A DNA stretch of 64,000 nt from Gonium pectorale (GCA_001584585.1 LSYV01000002.1:4674343-4738342); one strand, 5' to 3'; shown: positions 47,851 to 60,347, counted from the stretch's first letter. Notes: generated from the letters alone by a model not told the origin. A program made the numbers and translations.

Positions 47851-48732
47851 GATATCTTGGTTTGCAAGGAGGAAATGGGCTGCTGAGATTTCTACAGTGG
47901 TATCCGGGAACGCCGGTGCAAGTGTTTCTGGCTCTGTGTGGGAAATGAAGGATCAACCTACAGGTGCAGCACAATTGCGATGTTTGCTCCGAGCGTGCAA
48001 GCTTATTCGAGATGGTTTCTTGCGCCGTCAATACAGTATGGACACCAGTGACTGTCAGCTTGTGTTAATTCGTTTACAACGGCGTACAGAAGTGACTATT
48101 TTGGGTGACCGTATACGTCGCAAACTCGCACGCCCAAGCAGGCCAGCGCCGTATAGACGTGCGAAGTAGTAAACATATGACTTTTCATGGTGCCTGCCAG
48201 GTGCAAGACAGTCAGTCCCGGGTCCTGACCCCTGGGCCACTAGCCCTGGCACCGTCAGCCGTTGTCCGTAAGAACGCCCATTTCGATTGCCATACGGAAC
48301 AAGAAGTCAGACATGCTGGCATGTGCCATACGGCATCTTGCAGCGCGCATCCCAAAAGGCTAGCATGTATGTCCCTATGGCGGACGTAGGATGCTAGTCT
48401 TGAGGTTGAAGCAACCTTGCTTCAACCTCAAGACTAGCATCCTACGTAGACCCACATGGCTCCACTCCGCGTCTCCTGCACAGCCACCCCTGCTCGTCCT
48501 AACCTGGCCGCACCGCCGTCAGGACCGTGTGTATTGTTCCTTGCATTTCAAGCACACTAGCCGTAAACCTGCCTGTCCATGCTACATGTGAGGCCTGATA
48601 GCAAGGCCAAAACAAGTTGTCAAGGGCCACCCTGCTTTCTGCAACAGTGCTCACTAGCGTTGCCCACCTCCTCGCACCTTCACGTCCGCTACCTCCTGCG
48701 AGCCTTCGATGGCGTGACCCACGTCGCCACTT
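47851..48732. other. Intergenic region with a long hairpin
   Basis: Between the start of the PSA3-like gene (-) and the stop of PICH (-). A plus-strand frame of about 106 codons at 47849-48169 has no family features and overlaps the promoter region. The only structure seen is the inverted repeat at 48384-48447. Confidence 0.5.
48384..48447. repeat. 31-bp perfect inverted repeat with 2-nt loop
   Basis: Arms 48384-48414 and 48417-48447 are exact reverse complements separated by CC. It is 286 bp downstream of the PICH stop, in its likely 3' UTR or beyond. Confidence 0.97.
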
Positions 48733-51700
48733 TTACGGCGTGACCAAATCTATGACGCGGCTGGTGGCTTCGTCGGCGTCATTCCCGTCCTGCGTCGCCA
48801 CGCTGTCTGCGGTTACAAACGACACGGACTCCTCCTGCTTGGGCAGGGACCGCTGGCTGAGCGCCGTCTGGCGGCTGGCGGAGCCGTCTGACAGCTCCCT
48901 ACCACGAGATGTCGCAAGCTGCACAGCTCCTCGGCCACCGTGGCTAGGCTGTCCGCTGGGGCGCTGGCTGGAGCTTCCAAATCCGGACTCGCCCGCCGAG
49001 GGCCCGCCCGCCGAGATGCGCGGTCCTCCGGGTACCACCTGCGGCCGCGCGCCCATTGAAGTGGCCGCGCTGGTGTTCCCGGTGCCGGTAACAGCGGTGC
49101 TGTTGGTGCTGCCGTTGCCTCCGCCAGAGGCTGCCCTGCGCTGCATGATGCCAGCGCCAAAGGTGAGGCCGCCAAGCCGGCCTGGAGGCAGGGGCGCCTG
49201 CCCCATCATGCCCTTCTCTGAGAAGGGCGGGGCTCGGTAGCTCTGCGAGGATGTGCCAGCCGCGTCCCGCCGTTCGCCGCTGCCAGACGCACCGTCACAT
49301 GCTTCATTTGTGCTGGGTTTGGAGGGCAGGCTCGGCCCCGCGGCGCCGCTCGTGGAGAGCCCGGTGGGCCCGGTTGGACCTCTGCTGGATGGCTCGGGGC
49401 TTCCGTCTGACTCGACCTCTCCCAAAGCCGCGACGGCCTCCGCGTACTGCCGGTCCAGCGCCGCAAGGCTGTCCTTGAGCTGTAGAACGAGGCAGGTCAT
49501 TGGTACAATGATACTTACAATTGTCCACACAGGACATGCCAAATGCACGCTTTAACCTCCTGGCTTTGGTGAAGGCGGGTGGCGAGGCAGGGCGCTCTGG
49601 AGTTGCACTGTAAGGAAACGGCGCTGACCCCAAGCCCGTAATCTGATGTCGACACGACTCACCTTGGCACCTCCGTCCGGCATCCGCGCCGCCATGATTG
49701 CCGTGGACTGCATGTGCTGAATCCGGCTGGCCAGCTCCTCCACCCTGCGGCGCGCCTGGTCCACAGCTGCCTGGCGCTTCGTGTTGGCGATGCCCCCGCC
49801 GCCGAGGCGCAGGCCCGAGCCCAGCATGCTGGTCAAGGTGTCAACAGAGCCTGCGTGCAACCAAGGACAAGCAGTTCGAAGAGGCCAAGCCAGGATCCGG
49901 TAAAAAGTGCCATGAGTTTACGCACGGGTTGCACGGTCATAGCGGTACGAGGTCAGCAAAGATGTCATACAGTAATGCGCCGCAGCGTGCGCTTTGGTGC
50001 GGGACTATCGATTTCGTAAGCTGCCAGCATGTGCGCTGGGCTGATGGAGCCTCGGTGGGGAACGCCCTGCACGCAGCCGTTCGCAGCAAAACCGCCTTGA
50101 CTGTACGGACACAAGGGCCCGGCAGACAAACGCACTGGAACTCGAAAGGCCGTCGGTGAGACAGGGCTCACCCGGGTTTGGCTGCATCTGACTGAGGATC
50201 GCCGCACCGTCCTGCGCTGTGGGGACGGGCTCCTGCGGCCGCTGCGTGAACAGCAGGTGGTGGTCGTGGATCCCTGCGAACACCATGCGGATCCTTGGAT
50301 GACAGCAATTTGCAAAGCAAACACCGACGGCAGCGTCAATGGCGCAGTCCCATGTTACTATTGCCTAGGAGTCGCCAGGACGCTCGACTGCGCGAAGGGC
50401 TCTGCTACCCTCCGCAAGAGCACACCTGCCACTCCGTCCATGCGCAGCACGCTGTCCATATGCCGCTGCAGCTCCTCCGTGCAGCTGCGCTGGTGGGCGT
50501 GCAGGTCATTCAGCTGCACCTGCGTGGCGCTCTGCTGCAGGCCCTCCGGCGTCACCGAGAACAGGTCACGCAGGTCCGTCTGGGTGAAGTACCTACAAGG
50601 CGGATATTTTACGTCACCTGCAGCGATATCTGTGTGTGGCGAGGCACCAAGCACGCCCGCGCGGCCTAAACCAATTGGAACAGTGGTGCAGACTTATGGC
50701 AATCACCGAGGCAGTAGGGGCTCACATGTCATCCCGGGACAAGTAAGGTAGTCGGGATCGCAAATATGCACTTGCAATGCCCTCCGTGCCCGCTGCACCT
50801 GAACTGGATGCCCTCCTCCGTGCCCGTCTTGGACAGGCCGCCCTTAAAGACCTGCTTTCGGTAGATCTTTTCCTCCACGGTGCCGCACGTGATGAGGCGG
50901 TACACCACCACGTCACGCGTCTGGCCGATGCGGTAGGCCCGGTCCACACTCTGTTGCGCAGCAACACAAACGAATGCGGTGAGCGCCTTCCACATCGCGA
51001 CAGGTGATGCAATGTGAAGGCAGGTTTGAGAAAGATGCGCAAGGTGCACCGGCTCTCTTCGCCGGCCCTTCACAGCGATGGAGCACGGCAGTGTGCCCGT
51101 TACTACGCTGGACATGGATGCTGGGCAACGACGCAAGAAGCGCCCTACCTGGTTGTCCACGGACGGGTTCCAGGCTGGGTCGACGATGATAACCCGGTCG
51201 GCGGCGGTTAGGGTTAGGCCCAGGCCCCCAACCTGGAGCAACAGAGAGCTGAGCTCTTAGCCATGTTGAGCACGTGGCAGGGCGGAGCGGGAAACGGGGT
51301 TGCCAGACAGGATCGTCCACCTAACCGCCTTGGCATTTCATGCACACTGGCCGCGCACCACCGTTAGAAGAGACTGAAGCGCACCTGGGACGTGAGAAGG
51401 AAGACGGGAATGTCGTTGCTCCGCTGGAACGTCTGAACATGCGCCTGACGATCTTCAGCGCTGACGTCGCCATCAATGCGCAGGTACTTGAGCCGCGCGG
51501 CCTTGACGCCGGCCTGCAGAGTGATGGGATGCTTGACAAGGTGCGAGGCGCGAAGCCGCAGCCTATGAGGAGCAGGGCTTGGCAGGTCTGTGATACACAC
51601 AGTGGCTTGACACATTTTGTACCCTTTTGCGCTCAAGGTTTGGCAAGCATACTTGACAAGCGGTTCGGCCAACCCTCACACACACCTCAAGGATGCTGAG

Positions 51701-54700
51701 CATGACCTGGCCGAGCGGACGGGCGGTAAAGGAAATCGGAACAAGCCTTAGCAAAGATAGAGGCCAGACGACTGAGCACATGATATTCACTGATGCATAG
51801 ACTGACGCCCCCCAACAACAACATATGGCTTTAGCCAGCTATACGCACCTTGGACTGGCTGAAGATGAGGGTGCGGTGTCCTTCTGCCGTCAGGCGGTCG
51901 ATGAGCGCGAGCACGAAGGCAGACTTACAGGAGGCGTCAGCTCCCCGCCGCTCCAGTTCCCGCGTCAGCTCGCTGTGCAGGGAGGCGCCGTCGCCCAGCC
52001 ACTCAATCGGCACATCCTCCTCTTCCATGCGCCGGCTAGGCAAGGCGTCCTCCTGCGGCATTCAGCACACACGTACAGTGCACACTCGGTGAGCCCGTGC
52101 CGCACACGGCACGGGCGGCAAACAAGCTCTCGTGTGGTACCGTTTTCTTCTCCTGAAGACTGAACTATTGCTAACACATCTCTGATGTGGTGCGGACGCG
52201 CGACCGCTCCTCGTGGTCCCCACCTCGCCCCCGCTGCCGTCTGTCTCGCTACCGCTGTCGTCCTCCTCCTCGTCGGTGTCCACGATGAAGTCGTCCAGGG
52301 AAGTGCGCCGCTTCCCGTCGTGCTTGACGCAGGCCTTCCCATCCTTGGCCCACCTGCGGCACAGAGACGATGGCATCGCTAGCCGTCATCATGTCGTAGG
52401 CGCGGGTCGAGCAGCGTGTGGCCAAGGCATGAGCAACCCGGGCACGGATAAGTTCAGCGCGTTCATACCCGCGAGCATCCATCCTCCCGCGTGATGACTC
52501 CGGCCAATATGTAATCAAATTGTTGCATAACACGCCGCACGATGCGGCCCACTCGCCTGTGAGCCCCGGCGATGACGTTATTGGCGGCACGGGCGCTGAG
52601 CAGCGCGGGGTGGTCGCATATCTTCTTGAGCACCGTGATGGCAGCCAGCGGGGAGCCGTTGTCGTTCAGCACCTGGCGCACGCTGTCCGTGTGCAGGAAG
52701 GCAGTGTAGATCTTCCTCTGCAGAGCCGTCAGGCGAACCCATACCACCAGGTCCGTCTTGCGCGGCAGGCCTTGTGCACGCGGGCCCTCGGTGCTGGGGC
52801 CGGCGGACGTGCTCGGTCCTGCTCGGATGAGGGAGCGAAGCTTGGGAAGGCAATCAAAGCTACCATATGGTCCACATGCCAGCATGTAAAGCAGCTAAGA
52901 AAGGATCTCGTACCGACTCGGCTCCCCGCAGTACCTGCGCCGTCTGTCTCCGTTCTCCCACTGGTGCTATCCCCTGCGGCGCTGCGTCCCTCCGTGCTGC
53001 TGTCCGGAAGCACGTCCTTCTTCTCGCGGCGCAGGAAGAAGGGCTCCACACGTTTGCGCAGCTCCGCAGCGATGGCGGCCCCCGTCTGCCGCTCACGGGC
53101 GGAGGCTTCCTTGTCCAGGCCCTTGGTAATCGGCCTCTCGTAGTTCCTGAAGGGTATGGTCAGCATCGGGGTAAATGGAATTCTTAACTCCGCGTTGTTG
53201 TGATCGAACACGGTGTTTACTGGCATACTGGACAGGGCACTACCATTTGCACGGTCAGATATGGTTGCCACCACGCGTAGCACAGCCGACCGCCACCAAA
53301 GGAATCCATATTCCGCCAAAACAAACCCACTTCTTAAAGGCCTTAGCGTCTCCCAGCAGCCCGTCGTGTCCGGCGAAGGAAAAGAGGCTGTGCATCTCCA
53401 TCAGGTTGTTCTGGATGGGCGTGCCGCTGATGATCACGTTGATCCGGGTCGGCAGCTTCTTCAGCTCCTCCACCAGCTTCATCTTAGGGTTCTGGTGGAA
53501 GCCCATCATACGGACGTGAAAGGCATTCTGGGTTATGACAAGCTCGCTTCCCGTGTATCGATAAGTGGATGTGGGACGAGGCTACATGGCGCCTGCCGCT
53601 TTGCACGCTTGGCTTACCTGCCATGCCCTTAACTGCACGTGCCTGTCCCTGCCCTTGTTCAACGGAAAGCATCGCGAGCGGATTGCTTCAGTGCTTCCCT
53701 GCGACTTGGATTCACCTTGATCTTGTGACCCTCATCTAGCAGCATGACGTCCCACCCAAAGTCCTCTGAAGCGCTGCCGTACTTGGGCCCTGCCAGCTGC
53801 GCTGCGTTGTGCTGCACCATGCCGTACGTCGTGACCAGCACGCCGCGGCCCTGCACGACGCTGCGCAGCGCCGACCCCCGCTCGGACTCCGAGGAGCCAA
53901 AGAACTCGCGCGTCAACTGGCGCAGCCCGCACACCGAGAGCTCCTTAGTCCAATGGGGCAGCAGAGTTTTCGGCGCCACGATGATGGCCCGCTTGATCAG
54001 GCGGCAGCTGAACAGCCCGGCCAGGAAGGCCGAGCACTGCATGGTCTTGCCGAGGCCCTGCACACAGGGCCAGCAGACATGTTCAGCACGCGGTGTGTGC
54101 AGATGCCGTCGGAAGATCCCGCCGAATCATAAAAAGCACGGCGCATGGTGTAATGCGCCCCCGTGGCGGGCAGTGTCCGGAGCAAACGACGCAAGTCCGG
54201 TGGAGTTCAGTGCCATGTCCGTGCCCCCCAGTTCATACAGCGGCCCTCACGCCTCTCACGGTCGTCAGATGGCCTTCCGGTCAGCCGTTCCCACGGAATT
54301 TATCTAGCTTACCATGTCGTCTCCAAGTATGCCACCCTGCTGCATCTCAAACAAGCTCCACAGCCACTTCACGCCCTGAACCTGGTGCGGGTACAGCTTC
54401 TTGGCAATGGGGGCAGGTAACACGTACTGTCGCCTCTCCCCCAGAACCAGAGAGCCCTCCTCGGGCGGCCCGCCAGAGCTGGGTGCCGGTGCGGTGGCAT
54501 CCACTGACGGCGCCAGGCGCTCGAAGAACGGCTCGGGATCATCGCTAGACAACGCCCGGCAGCTCTCCTCCTCGCCATCGCTCGCCTCCTCAACGCTGCT
54601 AGATACCGGAGAGTCAAGAACCAGCCGCTCTGCCGCAGGCTGGCGCGTGCCCGCGGGTTTGGGGCCGGATGCACGGCCGCCCAAGCCAAGAGTGGCCAAA

Positions 54701-54999
54701 CCCTCCACTAAAGCATCCTCATCAGCGCTGGCAGTCGGCTTCTGCGCGACGGCCCCGCCTCGCACAAGACGCCTCAAGTGCGGCCCCAGGTTCGCAGGCG
54801 TCGGCTCTTCCTCTTGCTCGCCGCCCGAGCTCCAATCCTCTAGGTCCTCCTCGCCGTCGCTGCATGGTAGGCGCTGAGCGCTGGCTGCTGCAACAGAGAT
54901 AGCGCGCGGTTCCGTCATACAGCGCGCGTCGGGCTTGCCACTGGTTTCCGCTGCCTTTCGATGCGGCTTGGCAAGATTCGTTTGAATCTCGCGAAGCAT
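48733..54999 (-). CDS. PICH: PICH/ERCC6L-type SNF2 DNA translocase (plant CHR24 class)
   Basis: SNF2-family ATPase; the PICH group acts on ultrafine anaphase bridges in animals. Fifteen exons close in phase: 54999-54313, 54057-53716, 53491-53331, 53146-52935, 52818-52557, 52353-52224, 52052-51849, 51706-51686 (21 nt), 51513-51385, 51232-51149, 50950-50799, 50592-50426, 50273-50172, 49850-49663 and 49479-48733; about 1,195 residues. Motifs: [12 protein letters not shown] (Q), GDDMGLGKTMQ (I, split by intron 1), LLDEGHKIK (II), [10 protein letters not shown] (III), [12 protein letters not shown] (IV), [12 protein letters not shown] (V) and [13 protein letters not shown] (VI). The class-specific part follows: [27 protein letters not shown] and [10 protein letters not shown]. 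The N-terminus is acidic and disordered. The tail ends RVIDLVTP, a SUMO-interacting-like motif. Intron 5 begins with GC (52556-52555). Confidence 0.93.
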
Positions 55000-56159
55000 G
55001 TCAGGCACGAACCTGAAGGCGCAGTTGGAGTTGAGTTCAATCAAGGGAAATACGTAAGCCCGCTTGAACAGCTCGTATGGATACGCTTTTTTGTTTGACA
55101 CCAAGCAAATCGATAATGAATGGTGCCTTTACGCTGCGTGCTGTGGAACTGGATCAATCCTCAGTTCAAAAAAGAGGGGACTACACGCAAGGGCGCCCTT
55201 GCCCGTCCTCTAATCGGCTTAACCAAATTGTTAGCGGCTGCTTCTGCTTTTTTGATACCGGTGGCCGGCGTACGCCTTGGCCATGGTGCCGTCAGTGCTT
55301 TGTGGCGTATGGACTTGCGTCCCGCTGTCGCAACTATACCGCAGCATCATGAGCTTTCTTTTGCACCATGTCTGCCTCTGCCGCAAGCAGGGCATGTTAT
55401 TATGCTGGGGCGGCACGAGCAGCGCGGGCGGCGTATACGGGCGCATGCAAGCATGCGACTGCGTGGAGAGCCTTGGGCATGTTTACCAATGTACAGAGAT
55501 ATAGCTGCCTGAATCCATGTTCTATGCTATGCAGGCCTCGCAGCATGCGCTAGAACGCTGCAGTGCATGTAGCCACTGCCGCTACATCATGCCTACCGCG
55601 TGCTCTGAACTCATAACGTGTAGTGATGCCATGGACATGCCAACCGAGGGAACTCCCTGCAACACGTGAAAGGCAGGGGAGAGTCCCCTGGTTCTCCCCT
55701 GGTCAAAGGCTTCACCCTGAAGGCGGAATGTTCAGAACATTGAGCGTTAAAGAGACGTGGAAGCGATCACTATTCTTACTGGTGCGAAGACTAAAAAACG
55801 CAACCCGCAACTCTCATAGGCGCAGCGATGCAAGAATCAAAGGTGACCGGACCCAGCAATTGAAACCCTGACCTGAGCGTTCGACACAGGTACGCAGATA
55901 ATCTGAAGAAGCACCCCAAGAGCCAAGCATGCCGCAAGATTGCACAAAACGCCGCCACACGGGCCGTACTGTACAGGAAGCCCCTGGATGGGCGGACCTT
56001 ATGAGGGAAGTGCATTATAAAAAGAATAAAATGGCGCTTTCCAACAGAGAGCGCCAGCAGCAGCCAACACATGACACAAAACGCGCTGCTCGCATGTAAT
56101 CTCTACAGCAGGTACATGTGGTCTGTAGCACAGGGCCCAGACTGCGTGTCATCCGTACT
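55000..56159. other. Intergenic, PICH promoter side
   Basis: About 1.2 kb between the CBM20 gene stop and the PICH start, both on the minus strand. The PICH frame stays open upstream to about 55104 without ATG, so a further 5' exon joining there is possible. Nothing else recognised. Confidence 0.5.
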
Positions 56160-57542
56160 TCACGGGAACTTGACGCCCGTCAACTCGATTTCCTTCGTGG
56201 GCTCGCCGAATGGGACCTGCATGACAGCGAGCTCACCAATAAACACAGTTCTGGCAGGGCAACAGCCGGCCACTCAAGGCTGCCTTGTTCGGATCATACC
56301 GATTTCGATGTGCTGTATTGACCCTCACATACCCATCAACCCCTAGACCCTATCCAGGCCCCGCGCGCCAAGGCCCTACCATGGCCTCATACTCATCAGC
56401 ATCAGGCCGTAGCTCCCCCCGCAATGTGCAGCGCACTGGCCATCCCTTAGCCCTCACGTTTCCACGATGATCCTAGATCGGCCCCTACCTCGAGAACACG
56501 GTCCTTGCCGTCCTCCCACAAGTACTCGCCGTCCGGCTTGCTGCGAAGTCAACGACAGGAATCAGGTATGGGCCGCAGCTTGGTGCGTGATGCATGCTCA
56601 CATGTTGGTTGGCAACCCTCTGGTTTAATTAACTGAAGGCCATAGCTATGTCCATGCCAATGTTGCGGTGAAATACAAGGAGGTCCGTGTTTCGGCAAGC
56701 GTGTGGCTCCGCAGGGCGCGCCCATTCAGTCCATGTGTTTGACACGGACCTTTGCAGCAACACGACATGTATGTCCCGTCACCGTTAGCAGCTGGACGTG
56801 ATGGGATCAGTGCAGCTGCTACCCTGCCAGGTGAGACTTGCACGCACCGCAGCACGGCCTTGTAGATGAACGTCCCCGGCCGAATCTTCGCCTCCAGAGT
56901 CCACACGTCGCCATTGTTCCACTGCATGTTGGGGGCTACCTCGGGGAGCATCTTGCCCAGCTCGGGGCACTTGCCCACGATCTTCCATACCTCTCCAAGC
57001 CCAACCTTCTGCTTGAGTACAAACTTGACCTGCGAGCCGGGCACATGGATTGCGCGTGAGCACGATCATGATGGGGCTCTTGGGTACCTTCTGTCCCCCG
57101 TGGGTCCAGCCCTGACAACTGCAATCCCTCGAAGATACCAGGCCGTGTCCACCTTGGTGCGGCTCGCGACCTCCTGCTCCTCCAGCTGAATCATAGCCTT
57201 TGCGCGCGCCTCCAAGCGCTTGTGCAGGGCATCCACGTCCAGCTCAATGGCAGGCTGCGGATTTTGCAAGATACTGTCATAACGCTCCGAGATGCTCTAG
57301 AACCTCCGACGCAAAACATGCCATTTACCTCGCTTGAGACCTGAACTTGGCGCACGGCCGTGGAGACTTGGGTGGGCGCTGCAGAGGAGCGAGACGCGAA
57401 GCGGAATGGACGGTGGAGATGCAACTTCAGGCGGAATCACACTCCCTCGGCGGAAAAGCATTCCGTTCTTACCTGAGGCATGGCAACGTACAGTCGAGCG
57501 CCGCTGGCCCTGGGCGCGGAGCGAGACGTTCTTTGCGAGCAT
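56160..57542 (-). CDS. Small plastid CBM20 starch-binding protein with coiled coil
   Basis: Six exons close in phase: 57542-57473, 57378-57329, 57254-57153, 57029-56848, 56540-56489 and 56216-56160 (about 170 residues). The N-terminus is a transit peptide (MLAKNVSLRAQGQRRSTVR, then CHAS). A charged helix, DALHKRLEARAKAMIQLEEQ, probably a coiled coil, precedes one CBM20: VKFVLKQKVGLGEVWKIVG, MQWNNGDVWTLEAKIRPGT, FIYKAVL and GEYLWEDGKDRVLE. These carry the conserved Trp and Gly positions that bind alpha-glucan chains. No catalytic domain is present, so a scaffold or starch-targeting role is likely, perhaps around granules or the pyrenoid starch sheath (inference). It is 286 bp from, and divergent to, the lysine-rich gene. 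Confidence 0.85.
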
Positions 57543-57828
57543 CTTAGGTTGCGAGGACCCAAGGCGCAGCGTCACCGCCGGCCCGATGTGCACGATGCAC
57601 TCGTCACCAAGTAAGCAACAGGCCGAGGCATGTGAAGGCGGTAAAGTTTGGGGCTGGCTCCATAACGTACGACGAGACCAAGAGGAAAACCCAAGAGGCT
57701 TTACGCGACAACCTTCCCAGGAAAAACCACATTACAACCCTTACATTATACCACATTATAACCACCGCAGCAGCAGGAAGGGCGGCTATCGCAGCTTCCA
57801 GTTTACCGAGAGGGCAGCCGGAGAGTCA
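57543..57828. promoter_or_regulatory. Compact divergent promoter, CBM20 / lysine-rich protein
   Basis: 286 bp between two opposed start codons, including a region rich in short repeats (CATTACAAC, CTTACATTATACC, ACATTATAACC at about 57728-57768). Both 5' UTRs must lie within or overlap here. No specific factor site is recognised. Confidence 0.5.
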
Positions 57829-58940
57829 ATGGGGAAATCAAGTAAGTAACAACGGAAAGCACCTAAACACAAAACCACGACCTCGCTGTTGTTGCACCCG
57901 CCTCGGGGGGTCGCCGTCCAAAGACTCCCACGCCAAACCCCACCGGTCCGCACTCACAGAGAAGGGAAAGAAAAAGAAGAGCGAGTTCGACGATTTTTTT
58001 GAGAAAAACAGCACCAAGAAGAATGACAATGACGGGTGGATATCGGGCGTGTCGGCTATGGCACTAGACGATGACACCTCTGCGGCACCGTCCGCAGGAG
58101 CGGACAAAGCATCAGGCCAGTATCGGTGGTGATGGTGTCGTGTTGCTTTTGTGCGATTGGCCTATGCTAGGAGGTCCCTTGGTCAGACTAACCTGGGGTC
58201 ACAGCGAGTGCCGTACCTGTCTGTAGGGGTTGGGAGGGCGGGAAGGATGTCCATCCACTGGCCTGCGAGCAAAGCCCAGTCGTTGCAACTCCTGTGAACC
58301 GAAATGTAGTTTGCAGCTGCTATGCAGTTTGTGTTATGACTGCTAACGGCATGCCGCGGCGTATGTGATCATCCTGTTTCAGCAGGTTGGGCCTAACAAA
58401 TCCATGCCCCGGATGTAATGTGCGCAGCTATGGACACGAGCGAAGCGCCTGGAGGCAAGAAAGGGAGCAAAGGCGTTGCCCTGGGCATCCAGAAGGTCTC
58501 ATTGTGAGCAAGGTTTACGGCATGCAGGGCGCGCCCTGAGGATATAGGTGGATCCTAATCTCTTTATGCACTCGTGCGTTTAGTTATCCTGTGCGCTGCT
58601 GCATTTCCTGTGACCTCTCTTTCGCAACGGTGAGCAACTACAGAAGGCGTGCGCCCTCTTATTCGACAGGAAGGCGGTCCGGGGCCAGCGGACCAAGGCG
58701 CAGAAGCTTCGAAAGGCCAAGAGGACTGAGAAGGTGGGTGCACTCACTTGAGCGGGGGCCGACGATCCAACCTTCAGCTTCGTAATTGGCCGTCATGTTC
58801 TCAGCGCGAGCATGCTGAACCGGCACCCTTCCCTCCCGTTCCCTCTCCAGGCGGAGGCGCGTGCAGAGAAGGTCGTGGTCAAGTCTTCCCTATCCCTGTC
58901 CCATAAGCAGAAGAAGAACAGTCTGAAGACCATGTATTAG
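57829..58940 (+). CDS. Small lysine-rich, probably nucleolar protein
   Basis: Reads as five exons: 57829-57841 (13 nt of coding), 57960-58115, 58428-58503, 58670-58733 and 58851-58940 (about 132 residues). It begins MGKSKKGKKKKSEFDDFFEK, has an acidic middle (MALDDDTSAAPS), then KKGSKGVALGIQKVSLK, a basic helix GQRTKAQKLRKAKRTEKAEA and the end SHKQKKKNSLKTMY. Composition and length are like small ribosome-biogenesis proteins such as LLPH or Alb1, but I do not recognise the family. The intron after exon 2 must use GC (58116-58117, CAG then GCCAGT) to keep phase; the donor is poor, so this join is the weakest point. The other three junctions are GT-AG and in phase. Confidence 0.65.
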
Positions 58941-60347
58941 CCTGTAGCTGGCCGTCGGTCCGGTGTCCAGTCTGGTATGGATACCGGTAGTCCACGCAAC
59001 TGTTGGTTAGCTGTGCGCCTCATGGCTAAGACATGACAAGGGGTGCGATAAGGGCAGCTTTACTGTCGTGTGGGAGCAATTAGGGAGATCATGGATGGCT
59101 TGGCTTGGGGTTTTGAGTGCTAAGCCGTTCACGTACTAAGCTTGTTGGGTCGCCTTGTGGATTGCTTCTTGCACTGGCGTTGTGTCGATATCCCTGGTCG
59201 CGGTTTGCTGCCTTGGGGCCCGCAGGCTCGCATGGGCCAGTGGCGCTCATCGGGCGAAGCGATGTAAGGCGGACTGTTGTAGACTGGGCATTGCCGGTGC
59301 ATGTATCAGATGTATCTGCAAAGCCGTTTCAGCAGTACGCGCGCTGGTCAATACAGTTCGCCACATTTACCCCTTGGCTGGGTCATCCGCTCTGTTCCTG
59401 GACAAATGGGGCTTGTGACATCCCGGCGGCGTTTGGGGGAAGTGTGGATCTGAGTGAGTTATATGTAGCAATGTACCTTTGATACGGAGGGGTTTACAAG
59501 CTGAGTTTTGAGTATCGTGGCAGTATCGCGCATTGCCTCAGCCGTTCATCTGGGGCTGCTTTGTTGGCCCCCCGTTGCACGCCGGCTCGGCCCCATCCCC
59601 TCGGCCGAGGACTGGGTGGCAGGCGACCGCAGGCAGGGGAGAGCTAGGCGGGTGCCCTGTTGGATGGACGGCAGCGTGTGCGATGACCTTGATCAGGGCG
59701 CTTTGCCGCAATGCACTGAAGTTCCGGGGGTAGGGAAGCTAGGGCCTTTCCAGTTCTCTCTCGAGCGCGTATGCAGCTGATGTGACGAGGGCAGCGTCAT
59801 CAGACCGAGTGGCAAGGGCCCTGATGGACGTTCTATCTAGTTGTATCTGCTGCTCGTGCTGGTAGATTAGTGCCATCATAGCCCATAGGTGCAGCCTAGT
59901 AACGGCGCCCTGGCCCCAGACCGGTCCCTTCCGGGTGACTTCTGCCGGGAGTGTCGCCTTCGCTGCAGTGTTTACTCAGTGCCAGCGAGCAGGCCGCGCC
60001 TAAAAGCCCTCGTGACTGATGAGTGTCTGATTAAAATGTTACCCGAGCGTTTGATTAAAGGCAGAGGTTCTGGGTAACATACGGTTTACGGGACGTGCCG
60101 TTACGGCAGGCAGACACAGGTACGGCAGACACCAAATGAGTTGCTCCCCAAACAAAGCGCGAAGGTCGAAGTTGGACACGCATGATCGCTAATCTGCCTA
60201 CAGCGTTATAATTATATTGTTCGACGTTCTGCCACGACTCTAAGGCCATCGCGAGTATTTTGCTGGTCGGCCTCTGGGGCCGCCGCGGCCTCATGTTTGG
60301 AAAAAAATAGGATACTCACCATTCACAAGGCTTGACGTACCGTCACA
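58941..60347. other. Intergenic between tandem genes
   Basis: About 1.4 kb holding the 3' UTR of the lysine-rich gene and the CPC1 promoter. No exon or repeat recognised. Confidence 0.5.

Noticed and set aside
47849..48169. 106-codon plus-strand open frame
   Set aside because: No family features, and it starts on top of the PSA3-like start codon, in its likely promoter.
51206..51224. Telomere-like GGTTAGGGTTAGG
   Set aside because: It lies in PICH exon 10 and encodes the conserved GLTLTAADR of helicase motif V; the resemblance is coincidental.
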